DNA of 64,000 nt from Nitratireductor sp. GISD-1A_MAKvit (GCF_040819555.1 NZ_CP161920.1:2541001-2605000); one strand, 5' to 3'. Counted from the first letter of the stretch, positions 40,399-49,640 are shown. The notes: generated from the sequence alone by a model not told the origin. Program-made: numbers and translations.

Positions 40399-40426
40399 GT
40401 GAATGGTGAATGGTGAATGGTGAATG
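40399..40426 (+). repeat. Heptamer array, left end of the inserted cassette
   Basis: Four exact tandem copies of GTGAATG on the plus strand. The array starts next to a 14-bp palindrome and ends one base from the stop codon of the inserted gene. It is inverted relative to the right array at 40824-40851. Confidence 0.9.
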
Positions 40427-40427
40427 G

Positions 40428-40826
40428 TCATGCATCACCCTTTGCGCGCTGTAGTGATCTCACGAATGACACCAGCATCTTTCCAAGTTTCTCATATCTA
40501 GGTTCAAGCGAACGCAACTGATGATCGGCGAGTAAACCAACACGCGCCGCGAGTATTGTGTGCGTTTCAAGCTCCTTCAGCGAGCCCTGAGCCATTCGTA
40601 GGTACTGCACAAACACCTTGCGTTGCGCGCGACCAAAACCTTCTGCAATGTTGGCTGGAATCGAAGATGCAGAACGGCGCATCTGGGAGGTCATCCCAAA
40701 CATCTCCTCACGCGGAAAAGCGCGTGTCACTGCATAGATGTCTGCTGCCAAATCCATCGAATCCTTCCAGACGTTCAAATCACGGTAGTCGTGAATCGCA
40801 GGCCGTTCTGGTGTCGCGTCATCCAT
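40428..40826 (-). CDS. Four-helix-bundle protein (S23/23S rRNA IVP family) inserted in the nuo operon
   Basis: Protein of 132 residues of the four-helix-bundle family named after ORFs in 23S rRNA intervening sequences (also related to the Avd protein of diversity-generating retroelements). The family pattern is clear: DYRDLNVWKDSMDLAADIYA, then FPREEMFGMTSQMRRSASSI, PANIAEGFGR and FVQYLRMAQGSLKELETHTI. The bundle is positively charged, consistent with nucleic-acid binding. It has no role in complex I. Its ATG is the ATG of the last heptamer of the right array, and no Shine-Dalgarno is visible, so translation probably restarts after nuoC. Confidence 0.9.
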   Translation of the reverse strand: MDDATPERPAIHDYRDLNVWKDSMDLAADIYAVTRAFPREEMFGMTSQMRRSASSIPANIAEGFGRAQRKVFVQYLRMAQGSLKELETHTILAARVGLLADHQLRSLEPRYEKLGKMLVSFVRSLQRAKGDA

Positions 40827-40851
40827 TCACTATTCACTATTCACCATTCAC
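40824..40851 (-). repeat. Heptamer array, right end of the inserted cassette
   Basis: On the minus strand four tandem heptamers read GTGAATG, GTGAATA, GTGAATA, GTGAATG. The TGA of the first is the stop codon of nuoC (40850-40848), and the ATG of the last is the start of the inserted gene (40826-40824). It is the inverted counterpart of the array at 40399-40426. Confidence 0.9.
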
Positions 40852-41451
40852 TCTTTCGCCTTTTCATCGCCGGGCAGAACGTACTCCGTCCCCTCCCATG
40901 GCGAAAGGAAATCGAAATTGCGGAATTCCTGTCGCAGCTCGACGGGTTCGTAGACGACACGCTTCAGAGTGTCGTCGTAGCGCACCTCGACAAAGCCGGT
41001 CAGCGGGAAATCCTTGCGCAGCGGATGCCCCTCGAAACCGTAATCGGTGAGGATGCGTCGCAGGTCCGGATGGCCTGTGAACAGAACGCCGTACATGTCG
41101 TAGATCTCGCGCTCGAACCAGTCGGCGGCCGGGAATACCTCGATCGCCGAAGGCACGGGCGTGTCCTCATCCGTCGAAAGCTTCACGCGGACACGCTGGT
41201 TCTGGCGCGGCGACAGGAGATGGTAGACCACCTCGAAACGCTTCTGGCGCGAGGGATAATCCGCACCCGAAATGTCAACGAAAGCGAAGAACTGGCACTG
41301 AACGTCGTTCTTCAGAAAGTTGAGCACATCGACGATGTCACCCGGCTCGACCAGGAAGGTCAGTTCGCCATAGGCGACGACCGCATCCTGAATCTGCGCG
41401 TCGAGCTTTTCCGTGACGTAGGGCCGCCAGGTCCTTCAGCGCTTCGCTCAT
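40848..41451 (-). CDS. nuoC: NADH-quinone oxidoreductase subunit C (frameshift in assembly)
   Basis: The 30-kDa peripheral-arm subunit (about 200 residues). The signature [20 protein letters not shown] and [19 protein letters not shown] are unmistakable. The frame is broken at 41421-41425 (TAGGGCC on the plus strand). Deleting one base changes [11 protein letters not shown] into [20 protein letters not shown] and links the start [10 protein letters not shown] at 41451 to the rest. Its stop codon lies inside the right heptamer array of the inserted cassette, so its original 3' end may have been altered. Confidence 0.94.
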
Positions 41452-41459
41452 ATCCGCCT

Positions 41460-42035
41460 CTAACGTTCGATCGTGCCGGTGCGACGGATCTTCTTCTGCA
41501 GAAGAAGAATGCCGTAAAGCAGCGCTTCCGCCGTGGGCGGGCAGCCGGGCACATAGATGTCGACAGGCACGACGCGATCGCAACCGCGCACCACCGAATA
41601 GGAATAGTGATAATAACCGCCGCCATTGGCGCACGAGCCCATGGAGATGACGTAGCGCGGCTCGGGCATCTGGTCATAGACCTTACGCAGGGCCGGCGCC
41701 ATCTTGTTGGTCAGCGTGCCGGCGACGATCATCACGTCGGACTGGCGCGGCGAGGCACGCGGCGCGATGCCGAAACGCTCGGCGTCATAGCGCGGCATGG
41801 AGATGTGCATCATCTCCACGGCGCAGCACGCCAGACCGAAGGTCATCCACATGAGCGAGCCGGTGCGTGCCCAGGTGATCAGCGCCTCAGAAGAGGTGAC
41901 AAGAAAGCCCTTGTCGGACAATTCATTGTTGATGCCCGTGTAGAACGGATCGTCCGAACCGACCGGGTTGCCGGTGTTCGGGTCGATGAGGCCCTTGGGC
42001 TGGGGCGCTACGAGCGTACCGTTGTTCAGTCCCAT
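41460..42035 (-). CDS. nuoB: NADH-quinone oxidoreductase subunit B
   Basis: Subunit of 191 residues that binds the last cluster, N2. Adjacent cysteines lie in [15 protein letters not shown], with the remaining ligands in [18 protein letters not shown] and [18 protein letters not shown]. The start at 42035 (MGLNNG) overlaps the nuoA stop by 10 bp. Confidence 0.97.
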   Translation of the reverse strand: MGLNNGTLVAPQPKGLIDPNTGNPVGSDDPFYTGINNELSDKGFLVTSSEALITWARTGSLMWMTFGLACCAVEMMHISMPRYDAERFGIAPRASPRQSDVMIVAGTLTNKMAPALRKVYDQMPEPRYVISMGSCANGGGYYHYSYSVVRGCDRVVPVDIYVPGCPPTAEALLYGILLLQKKIRRTGTIER

Positions 42036-42391
42036 TCCAGCGCTCCCTTCTTCCATTCATAGATGAAGCCGATGGTGAGAATGCCGAGGAACACCATCAT
42101 AGACCAGAAACCGAGCCAGCCGATATCGCCGAACGCCACCGCCCACGGGAAGAGGAAAGCCACTTCCAGATCGAAGATGATGAACAGAATCGCCACCAGA
42201 TAGAAGCGCACATCGAATTTCATGCGCGCATCGTCGAATGCGTTGAAGCCGCATTCATATGCGGAGAGCTTCTCCGGATCCGGATTGCGATAGGCCACCA
42301 GGAATGGCGCGACCACCAGCGCAAGCGCAACGACAAGCGCAACGCCGATGAAAATAACGATAGGTAGGTATGAACTCAGAAGCTCATTCAT
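42026..42391 (-). CDS. nuoA: NADH-quinone oxidoreductase subunit A
   Basis: Three-helix membrane subunit of 121 residues at the start of the operon. The conserved loop [20 protein letters not shown] contains the quinone-pathway Cys, and [18 protein letters not shown] carries the acidic residues of helix 2. The 3' end overlaps nuoB. Confidence 0.97.
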   Translation of the reverse strand: MNELLSSYLPIVIFIGVALVVALALVVAPFLVAYRNPDPEKLSAYECGFNAFDDARMKFDVRFYLVAILFIIFDLEVAFLFPWAVAFGDIGWLGFWSMMVFLGILTIGFIYEWKKGALEWD

Positions 42392-42761
42392 GGTCCGACT
42401 TTCCGTTGCCCGCCGCGGGCGAGGCTGCGTATCGAGGCCCGAGACCGGGATTCTGCGCCTACGGCCAAGGCAGCAAGGCTAGGCTCATGTTGCAACGCGG
42501 CGAGGGTTAGCGCAGGGCGCTTGGCGACGCAAGTCAAACCTTGGCCAGATTGCGGCATTGTCTGATGCATTTGCCGGCTTTTTAACACCTTCCCCACCGG
42601 CACAAGGCCTGTTTGCGTGGACATAACGCGCACGGGCCACGTGTAAACACCGTCCGCTCGATGTCAGGAGAGTGAGGCAGTACCGGCGTATTCGGGTGGC
42701 GTAGCTCCTGGATCACCGATACGTCTGGATGTGTGCTGAAGACCAGAAACAGGCAATTTGG
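42392..42761. other. Divergent promoter region of nuoA and the glycosylase gene
   Basis: This is 370 bp without a supported gene. It should hold the main promoter of the complex I operon on the minus strand and the promoter of the YcaQ-type gene on the plus strand. One candidate is listed. Confidence 0.5.
42503..42538 (-). promoter_or_regulatory. Candidate promoter of the nuo operon
   Basis: On the minus strand TTGACT (42537-42532) is followed after about 19 bp by CGCTAA in a GCTAACCC context, a common rhizobial housekeeping arrangement. It lies about 115 bp upstream of nuoA. Confidence 0.35.
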
Positions 42762-43965
42762 ATGAAGAGACAGCGACTCACCCCCGCCGAGGTGCGGCGA
42801 ATTGCCCTCGGGGCACAGGGCTTTTCCGCACCAATCCCAAGGGCAGAGGTTTCCAGACAGCATATCAAACGCCTGCTCGGGCGCACCGCCCTTTTGCAGA
42901 TCGACTCGGTCAACGTGGTGGCACGCGCCCATTACATGCCGCTTTATTCGCGGCTCGGCCCCTACCCCACGGATCTCCTGCATCGCGCTCAAGCAAAGAA
43001 ACCGCGACTGCTCTTCGAGTACTGGGCGCACGAAGCCTCGCTTCTGCCTGTCGAGGTGCAGCCGCTTTTGCGCTGGCGGATGGAACGCGCCAGAAACGGC
43101 GAGGGTGTCTATAAGGCTCTTGTGCGCTTCGCCCGGGAGAATCGTGATCTCATCGACAATGTGTGGAACGAGGTGATCACCCATGGTCCCCTCGCCGCTT
43201 CGGATTTCAAGGGAGAGGCGGGGTCCGGTGGGTGGTGGGGCTGGAGCTCAACGAAAAAGGCGCTTGAATGGTTGTTCTGGTGCGGGCACTTGACGACGCA
43301 CTCTCGCCGCGCAAGCTTTGAGCGTCTTTACGATATCCCCGAGCGCGTTCTGCCACGCGCGATCATTGACACACCAACTCCCGGTGAAGAGGACGCCCAG
43401 CGCGAGCTGGTGGACATTGCCGCGCGCGCCCTTGGCGTCGCAAGCGAACCTGACATCAGGGATTACTTCCGCCTCACCCCGAAAGACTCCAAGGCACGAC
43501 TTGCCGAACTCGTGGAGGAAGGAACACTCCAGCCTGTCGCGGTTCCGCACTGGCGCCATACTGCCTATCTGCACCGGGACGCTCAGCTTCCACGCCGTAT
43601 TGACAGGGCCTACCCTGCTTTCTCCTTTCGACCCAGTCGTCTGGGAGCGTGACCGGGCCGAGCGAATCTTCGGATTTCGATATCGCATAGAGATCTACAC
43701 ACCGGCCCACAGGCGGGTGCACGGTTACTATGTTCTTCCATTTCTCCTTGGCGACCGCCTGGTCGCACGTGTGGACCTGAAAGCGGATCGCACTGCAGGC
43801 CGACTCGTGGTCCGGGCAGCTCATCAGGAGCCAAACGCGCCCACCGACACAGCCCAGGCCCTTTGTCTGGAACTTTCACGATTTGCATCCTGGCTGAACC
43901 TCGACCACTGGACGGTCGAGCCGCGCGGAAATCTGGCACATGGGTTGAGGCCCCCGCCAGGGTGA
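42762..43965 (+). CDS. YcaQ/AlkX-family DNA glycosylase, winged-helix protein (frameshift in assembly)
   Basis: Protein of about 400 residues of the HTH_42 family, whose members excise alkylated bases and unhook DNA interstrand cross-links. The family's catalytic Q-x-D motif is seen in [20 protein letters not shown], and [12 protein letters not shown] and [19 protein letters not shown] are conserved blocks. The frame breaks at 43606-43610 (CAGGGCC). Removing one G joins RRIDRP to [20 protein letters not shown] and extends to the stop at 43965. The start at 42762 (MKRQRLT) is the ATG nearest the homology. It diverges from nuoA. Confidence 0.82.
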
Positions 43966-44401
43966 CCGCCGCGAAACCGGTTCGGGCCGTAGCGCACCGC
44001 TGCCAGTCGATTTTGTAACTTCTTGATACTCTCCCTCAGGAATGAAATCGACTTTTCTGCATCTCGCTCGATTTAATCTGATGGTCGCAGAAGCTGCTCC
44101 GCTCAGCAGTTACAAATCGATATCAGTGCATCACAATTCTCAACCATGAGGCGATAATAAAAAGAATCTTTTTCTTGAGAACGCTGCCAAACCGGGGTTT
44201 TTCTATTTTTAAAGAATGTAAAATCGAACCCCCTTAACCCAGAGTTGATCCTTAAATTACCTCACAATATCCACCATTGGTTGTCTGATTGACTGTCATC
44301 TCTATTTATCGTGGAATATATTTACTTACGATGTACTGGAATGTTTATAGTTTATTTATTTCTTCAGACGAATTCTTCCATCGGGAATGGGAGTACAGGA
44401 A
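43966..44401. other. AT-rich intergenic region upstream of the TadE-like gene
   Basis: These 436 bp, especially 44140-44380, are far more AT-rich than the rest of the window and contain several A and T runs. No gene or tRNA is seen. It probably carries the promoter of the tadE/tadG-like pair. Confidence 0.5.
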
Positions 44402-44830
44402 ATGAAAAAAGACAATCTGAGGCGCTTCATAAAAGGCCGGGAAGCCACGGCAGCACTCGAATTCGCGATCATCGCACCTCTCTTTTTCATGACCGTATTT
44501 TCAATGATTGCCTATGGAATTTATCTCAGCGCATCGCATTCCGTGCAGCAGGTCAGCGCAGACGCCGCCCGTGCAGCAGTTGCCGGGCTGTCACCTTCAG
44601 AACGACAGGTGCTGGCCCGCGACTACATCGAGCAATCGATGATCAATCACCCCTTCATCGACCGAACGAAATTCGAAGTTGCGGTGGCAGACGACACCCG
44701 GAACCCGAACCAGTTCACCGTGACGGTCAAATATGATGCCAGCGACCTTCCGATCTGGTCGCTTTACTCATATGCGATGCCCGACAAGGAGATTGTGGGC
44801 TTTTCCACCATCCGGCTCGGGGGGATTTGA
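44402..44830 (+). CDS. TadE-like pilus assembly protein
   Basis: Pseudopilin-like protein of 142 residues. A short basic N-terminus (KKDNLRRFIKGRE) is followed by the TadE motif ATAALEFAIIAPLFFMTVFS, a single helix with the conserved Glu used in prepilin processing or assembly, and then a small extracytoplasmic domain. The ribosome site GTACAGGA precedes the ATG at 44402. It is paired with the TadG-like gene that follows. The rest of a tad (Flp pilus) locus is absent from the window. Confidence 0.85.
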   Translation: MKKDNLRRFIKGREATAALEFAIIAPLFFMTVFSMIAYGIYLSASHSVQQVSADAARAAVAGLSPSERQVLARDYIEQSMINHPFIDRTKFEVAVADDTRNPNQFTVTVKYDASDLPIWSLYSYAMPDKEIVGFSTIRLGGI

Positions 44831-44832
44831 AG

Positions 44833-46595
44833 ATGGAGCCGCCTCCCCTTCAATTCTCCAGCGCTTCAAGAACGATAGGAGCGCCAACATCGCGACGTTG
44901 TTTGCGCTGTTTCTTCCCATCTTGATCGGATGCGTGGCGCTTGCCGTCGACTACGGCAACCTCACCCTGCAGGACCGCAAGCTGCAGAAAGCCGCCGACC
45001 TCGCCTCGATCATCGCTGCGGCAAACATCGACGACCCCGAAAGAGCGGTGGCCGAGTTCTTTGCGTTAAACGATCATGACATCGCTGTCGAAACGGAGCG
45101 CGGCCTGTTACTCGGCAACCGATTCTATTCGAGCGCCGAGTTTATCGACCAGCAGAAACACGGCATCGCGAGCCTGGTGCGGGGGCGCTACTATCCAGAT
45201 CCAGCGGTCGCCACGGACCGTCGCTTCGTCGAGATGGAAGCATCACCCGATGCCGCACGCGTCACCATCAGGAAACGCGGAGACATCTATTTCGGGAAAA
45301 TGTTCACGCAACCGCCTGAACTTTCTGCAGTGGGCACAGCCTCGGCGGAGAAGCTCGCCGGTTTTTCCATCGGGTCCCGCCTCGCCAGCCTGAATGAGGG
45401 TATCTTGAACGCCCTGCTTGGCAGGTTGCTGGGCACCAGCATCTCCTTGAAAGCAATGGATTATGAAAGCCTTCTCGACACCGATATCGAAGTGCTCTCT
45501 TTCCTTGAAGCGCTCGCCACACGTCTCGAATTGACGGCGCTGACCTACGACGAGATTCTCGCACAACAGATTGATCTGCCGCAATTGCTTTCAACGATGC
45601 GGCTGACGAGCGGCATCCCTCCCTCCACCCGGTCGGCGCTACGAGCGCTCGAGACCGCCACATCGGGCAATGACGGCAGGTTAAGGCTGGCGCGCATAGT
45701 CGATCTCGGCTCCAGGGGGCCGCTGACGCTTGCCACCGACGCCCCCTGGGACATGAAGATTGGCGTGATGGAGCTGATCATGGCGGCTGCTGCACTTGCC
45801 AACGGCGAGGATTACATTTCTCTGGACACGGGGCTGAGCCTGCCCCCGCTTGCCAACGTGCAGTTAAAGCTGGCGATCGGTGAACCGCCAGCCGGCACAC
45901 CGAGCCATGCTCTGGCGCCTATCGGAACGGCCGTGCGCACGGCACAGACCAGGCTGAAGCTGTCGTTCGAAGTCGGCCTCGACCTCATTGTTCTCAAGAC
46001 AACCCTGCGTGTTCCGCTCTATGTCGAGGTTGCCCATGCCGAAGCACGGCTTGCCGACATACAATGCAGCAGGACAGCGAGCGGAGGGGGAAGCGCAGTC
46101 GTGGACGCGATGCCGGGGGTCCTGGAGATCGCCCTCGGCGAGGTCGACGATCGCGTCCTTTCAACCTTTTCGGATTCGCCCCGCGTGACACCGGCAAAAC
46201 TGATCGATGTCAGCAGTCTCTTGAGCATATCCGCGGAAGGCATGGCGCATGTGGAGACACAGAACATGGAGCCTGATCGCCTGCGGTTTTCCGCGTCCGA
46301 CATCCGGCGCGCCCGCATCCGGAGTGTCTCCACGCGGCAGTTGCTGGGCTCCACCACCAGTTCACTCATCAGCAATCTCGATCTGGACGTGAAAGTTCAG
46401 GGCGGTGGACTGCTGGGAGGTACGCTTCTCAACAATGCGCTCGTGAAAAGCACCGTGAAGACGGCTCTGGCCGGTCTCTCCAGGCCAATCGACGAGCTAC
46501 TTTACAACGTGCTTGTCCTTGCCGGTGTGAAGATTGGTGAAGCGGACGTGCGTGTGACCGGTATCAACTGCGAGCGACCGGTTCTCGTGCAATGA
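44833..46595 (+). CDS. TadG-like protein (start uncertain)
   Basis: Long extracytoplasmic protein (about 587 residues) anchored by one N-terminal helix: FKNDRSANIATLFALFLPILIGC followed by VDYGNLTLQDRKLQKAADLA, the N-terminal motif of TadG/Flp-associated proteins. The body is acidic and has no von Willebrand domain that I can recognise. No start codon lies in frame between 44796 and the motif. The ATG at 44833, two bases after the tadE stop, is in another frame and would fit if one C is missing from the CCCC run near 44847. The coordinates given use that ATG. Confidence 0.65.
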
Positions 46596-46660
46596 CCGCA
46601 GGGCAACGCGCCGGACCGACGACGGGAACTGCGATGGCCTGTTCGTGTCGGTGGCCGCGT

Positions 46661-48082
46661 CTACTTTTCTGAACGTGTTTCGGCGCGATTGCGGCCAAGC
46701 CGCTTCGCCTGGTAGAGGGCTTCGTCCGCTTCGGCCAGAAGTGCGTCGAGTTCAACGGAACCATCGGCAGCGGCGGCAAGCCCCACACTGAGCGTCACCA
46801 CGATCGACACCCCGTTTTCCAGCGAAACCGGGGTCTGGGAGAAGGCGCTCCTGATGCGTTCGGCAATCTCGATCGCCTGCCTTCGACCGCAGCCGGGAAG
46901 AAGAATGGCGAACTCCTCGCCACCAATCCGGCCGATGACGTCCTGCAGACGCAGGAGTCCGGAAAGACGCGCTGCGGCTATTGAAATGACCTTGTCGCCC
47001 GCGGCGTGGCCGAAGCGGTCGTTGATTGACTTGAAGTGGTCGATATCCACCATCAACACGGAAACGGGCCGTGAGTGCCGTGCGCATTCAAAAGCCCGCC
47101 TGCCCGCCAACTCATCGAAAGCGCGGCGGTTGAGGAGATTTGAAAGTGGATCCCGGCTGGCGAGGTGGGAGAGCTGTCCGATCAGTTCCTTCTGCCTGGC
47201 CATGGCACTGGCGAGCATCATGGGCGCGAGCGCCACGAGGCTGACACCAAGACGCATGGAGATGAGAGTGTTCTCGTTGTTGAGCTCGCCAAACGCGGCA
47301 AGATGCTCCGAGGACATTGCCACGAGGCTCCAGAAACTCACCGCCGAGGTCAACAGGACTGTCAGGAAACGTGGATAGACGATGGCGGCCCACAGAAGAA
47401 CGGGAACCGGAAAGGCAATGGCGCCCGGTCCACCGATCCAGATGGCGGCTGCGCAGGCCACGAGGAGGCCCAGTGCTGGCAGGGCCAGGTGGACAAGTCG
47501 CCTCAGAGACACGTTGCGTGGAAGCTTCAGCGGCTGCGCTGTAAGCAGCAGCGGAAGAATCGCCACATAGTTTGCGAATTCCGTGACAAACCAGAACGTC
47601 CAGCCGCGAAGCGCGGTGGCATTGAACAGCATGGGATTGGCAAGCGCCCCCACACCGCCGGCCAGGCATGCACCGAATCCGATGGCCGCGACCAATAGCG
47701 GAATCGATTCCGGTGTCTGCAGTCGAATCACGTCCTTGGGATACTGCTTCAGGATCGAATACGCCCCGGCAACGCTGATGAGATTGGCACCGGTGAGCAA
47801 CAATGTCTTGCCGAGCGGTGAACCGGTCACAAGGTCAGCACAAACAAAACCGACGCTGGCTGCCAGCCAGCCAGCGGGCGATGCCGCCGCCGGCAGGCGC
47901 AGCAACAACCCAAGCATGAGCGCATTCGCAGGCCATACACTGGCCAGGAAACCGACAGGACGGGTGTAGATGCCAAAAAGGGAGGCTGCGAAAACCAGCG
48001 CGCCCATCGTCAAGGCAGCGCTGAGTGCCGGTCGGGATAGGTGGTTCGTGACTTTGTGAATGCCACTCGAGTTCATCAACAT
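46661..48082 (-). CDS. MASE1-GGDEF diguanylate cyclase
   Basis: Membrane sensor of about 473 residues. Eight hydrophobic helices in the first 290 residues resemble the MASE1 sensory domain (FLASVWPANALMLGLLLRLP, ALRGWTFWFVTEFANYVAIL). The C-terminal GGDEF domain has VDIDHFKSINDRFGHAAGD and the signature RIGGEEF. Unlike the cyclase at 3115-4233, the inhibitory RxxD site (RLQD) is present. The start at 48082 follows GGGGCG; a downstream ATG two codons later is also possible. It converges on the TadG-like gene. Confidence 0.88.
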   Translation of the reverse strand: MLMNSSGIHKVTNHLSRPALSAALTMGALVFAASLFGIYTRPVGFLASVWPANALMLGLLLRLPAAASPAGWLAASVGFVCADLVTGSPLGKTLLLTGANLISVAGAYSILKQYPKDVIRLQTPESIPLLVAAIGFGACLAGGVGALANPMLFNATALRGWTFWFVTEFANYVAILPLLLTAQPLKLPRNVSLRRLVHLALPALGLLVACAAAIWIGGPGAIAFPVPVLLWAAIVYPRFLTVLLTSAVSFWSLVAMSSEHLAAFGELNNENTLISMRLGVSLVALAPMMLASAMARQKELIGQLSHLASRDPLSNLLNRRAFDELAGRRAFECARHSRPVSVLMVDIDHFKSINDRFGHAAGDKVISIAAARLSGLLRLQDVIGRIGGEEFAILLPGCGRRQAIEIAERIRSAFSQTPVSLENGVSIVVTLSVGLAAAADGSVELDALLAEADEALYQAKRLGRNRAETRSEK

Positions 48083-48232
48083 GGATGCGCCCCTGCACAC
48101 CAGACCCCAGCTTAATACAGACTGAGGTCGCTAGCGTTAATAAAAGCGTGACTGACGGTTCTCATACGCGAAACCTCTTGGTTAACGCTTTCATGCAGAC
48201 ACTGTTAAAGCTGGAAGCGTAGTCTGCATGCC

Positions 48233-48391
48233 ATGAGCCTGATCAAGATTTTATCGGCACTGTTGCGCGCAGTGCTCCTTTTTTCGCCAGCCACCATCGC
48301 GATCATGATGTTCACGTATCTCCTGCAGAATGCAGAGCACCCCAGGCAGCCGCCTCCCCTCGATACGATCCACACGGCAACACCGCGATAG
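48233..48391 (+). CDS. Possible 52-residue membrane peptide
   Basis: Small frame MSLIKILSALLRAVLLFSPA with one hydrophobic helix, followed by a polar, proline-rich tail (EHPRQPPPLDTIHTATPR). The ribosome site is weak. It fills an otherwise empty gap between the MASE1-GGDEF gene and tRNA-Asp. Function is unknown. Confidence 0.35.
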   Translation: MSLIKILSALLRAVLLFSPATIAIMMFTYLLQNAEHPRQPPPLDTIHTATPR

Positions 48392-48508
48392 GCCCGCTCA
48401 TCCAGCGAATGGCGTTGCCAGACATATCGCAATCGCGCGGAAACCGGCAGCAACGCCGCTTCTGATTGCTTGGATGAAAAGAAATATCACCAGGCCTTAG
48501 GGCCTATG

Positions 48509-48536
48509 GCCATTTCTTCCGTAGGGAAGAAATGGC
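48509..48536. repeat. Inverted repeat overlapping the 3' end of tRNA-Asp
   Basis: GGCCATTTCTTCC and GGAAGAAATGGC form a 12-bp stem with a short GTAG loop. One arm includes the encoded CCA end of tRNA-Asp, so the precursor could fold back on its own 3' end. It lacks a T-tract. Confidence 0.6.
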
Positions 48537-48609
48537 GCGAGTGACGGGGCTCGAACCCGCGACCTCCGGCGTGACAGGCCGGCACTCTAACCAACTGAGC
48601 TACACCCGC
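48533..48609 (-). tRNA. tRNA-Asp (GTC)
   Basis: A 77-nt tRNA. Acceptor GCGGGTG pairs with CACTCGC (one G-T pair), and the anticodon loop CTGTCAC gives GTC. The D-loop reads AGCTCAGTTGGTTAGAG and the T-arm GGTTCGAGCC. The 3' CCA is encoded at 48533-48535. Confidence 0.96.
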
Positions 48610-48793
48610 GCTTGAGGCGCTGTGCCGAAGCAGCAACGCGTCGATGAGCGCTGAATTAGGAGGTTCTTGAGGTGGTGTCAAGCAGGGTAATCGCGGTTTG
48701 TGAAACTTTCTTGAGCTTGTCCCAATTCCTGTAACAAATGCAGTTTTTCACTTGCGAACTTCGCGCGAACCACCTAAACGATCCGCTTGGAAT

Positions 48794-48869
<76 letters not shown>

Positions 48870-49145
48870 TTCCCCCCATCATTCTTCCACCGCCTCCCCC
48901 TTTGCTGATCGCTAGGTCGAAAAAGCTTCTACTGCTTGCCTGACGCCGAGCGTTCTCGCCAGAAACATCGTTCAGGAAGGGACATGCCGTCCTGCCGGAG
49001 ACATGGCGCGGCGCGAACGCGGCTGCCCATAGCCTCTCTTGCCGGCAGGGGTTCAGGGCAGTTGAGAGCCCACGCTGCCGGCAAACACCTGACCACGAGG
49101 AATCATGGGGACGCAGCTGGCGGGGAAAGTCCACGACAGAAAAAA
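48870..49145. other. Intergenic region between tRNA-Val and hupB
   Basis: No gene is supported here. A pair of TGCCGGCA palindromes about 40 bp apart (near 49040 and 49076) is the only regularity. Confidence 0.4.
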
Positions 49146-49175
49146 GAAAAGCCGGGCTTGTGACCCGGCTTTTCT
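49146..49175. terminator. Terminator of hupB
   Basis: GAAAAGCCGGG and CCCGGCTTTTC form an 11-bp stem with a 7-base loop, 22 bp beyond the hupB stop. On the minus strand it is followed by TTTTTTCTG. A nearly identical stem stands at 49610-49640. Confidence 0.85.
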
Positions 49176-49196
49176 TGCATCCCCTAAAGGGCGCAA

Positions 49197-49473
49197 TCAG
49201 CTGTTGACTGCGTCCTTCAGGCCTTTGCCGGCGGAGAACTTCGGCACGTTGCGCGCCGGGATCTGAACCGTTGCGCCGGTCTGCGGGTTACGGCCCGTGG
49301 AGGCCTCACGCCGCGAAACGGAGAAGTTTCCGAAACCGACGAGGCGCACGTCCCCACCCTTCTTGAGTTCGCCCTCGATTACACCGAAGACCGCATCAAC
49401 CGCGGACTGGGCATCACTCTTGGAGAGGCCCTGCCTCTTCTGCGACTGCGGATACGAGCTCGTTCTTGTTCAT
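49197..49473 (-). CDS. hupB: DNA-binding protein HU (frameshift in assembly)
   Basis: Nucleoid protein of 91 residues that bends and compacts DNA as a dimer. The start MNKNELVSAVAEEAG at 49473 is followed by a break at 49427-49431 (AGGCCC on the plus strand). Dropping one base restores LSKSDAQSAVDAVFGVIEGE and then GFGNFSVSRREASTGRNPQT, the classic HU arm with the intercalating Pro region. As written the product would end after 19 residues, which is implausible for an essential-type gene. It lies downstream of lon on the same strand, with a terminator between them. Confidence 0.93.
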
Positions 49474-49609
49474 GTAATTACCCCTTCCTGATAAGGACCA
49501 AGTGATGCGACTCACTCAGCTCGGAGCAGTCTAGGGAGAAGCAGGGGCCGCACCAAGCGAGAAATGCGTTAAACGCCTCTCAAAACCCATGTTTTCCGCG
49601 GTTTTCGAC

Positions 49610-49640
49610 AGAAAAGCCGGGCAAAATGCCCGGCTTTTCA
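49610..49640 (-). terminator. Terminator of lon
   Basis: GAAAAGCCGGGCA-AAA-TGCCCGGCTTTTC is a perfect 13-bp stem, 90 bp downstream of the lon stop, followed on the minus strand by a weak T-tract (TGTCGAAAACC). Its stem shares 11 bp with the hupB terminator. Confidence 0.7.

Noticed and set aside
40399..40851. Heptamer arrays as a CRISPR
   Set aside because: The 7-bp units are directly tandem without spacers, are inverted relative to each other, and no cas genes are present.
42388..42633. An 81-codon frame upstream of nuoA
   Set aside because: It lies in the promoter region, lacks a ribosome site and shows no conserved sequence.
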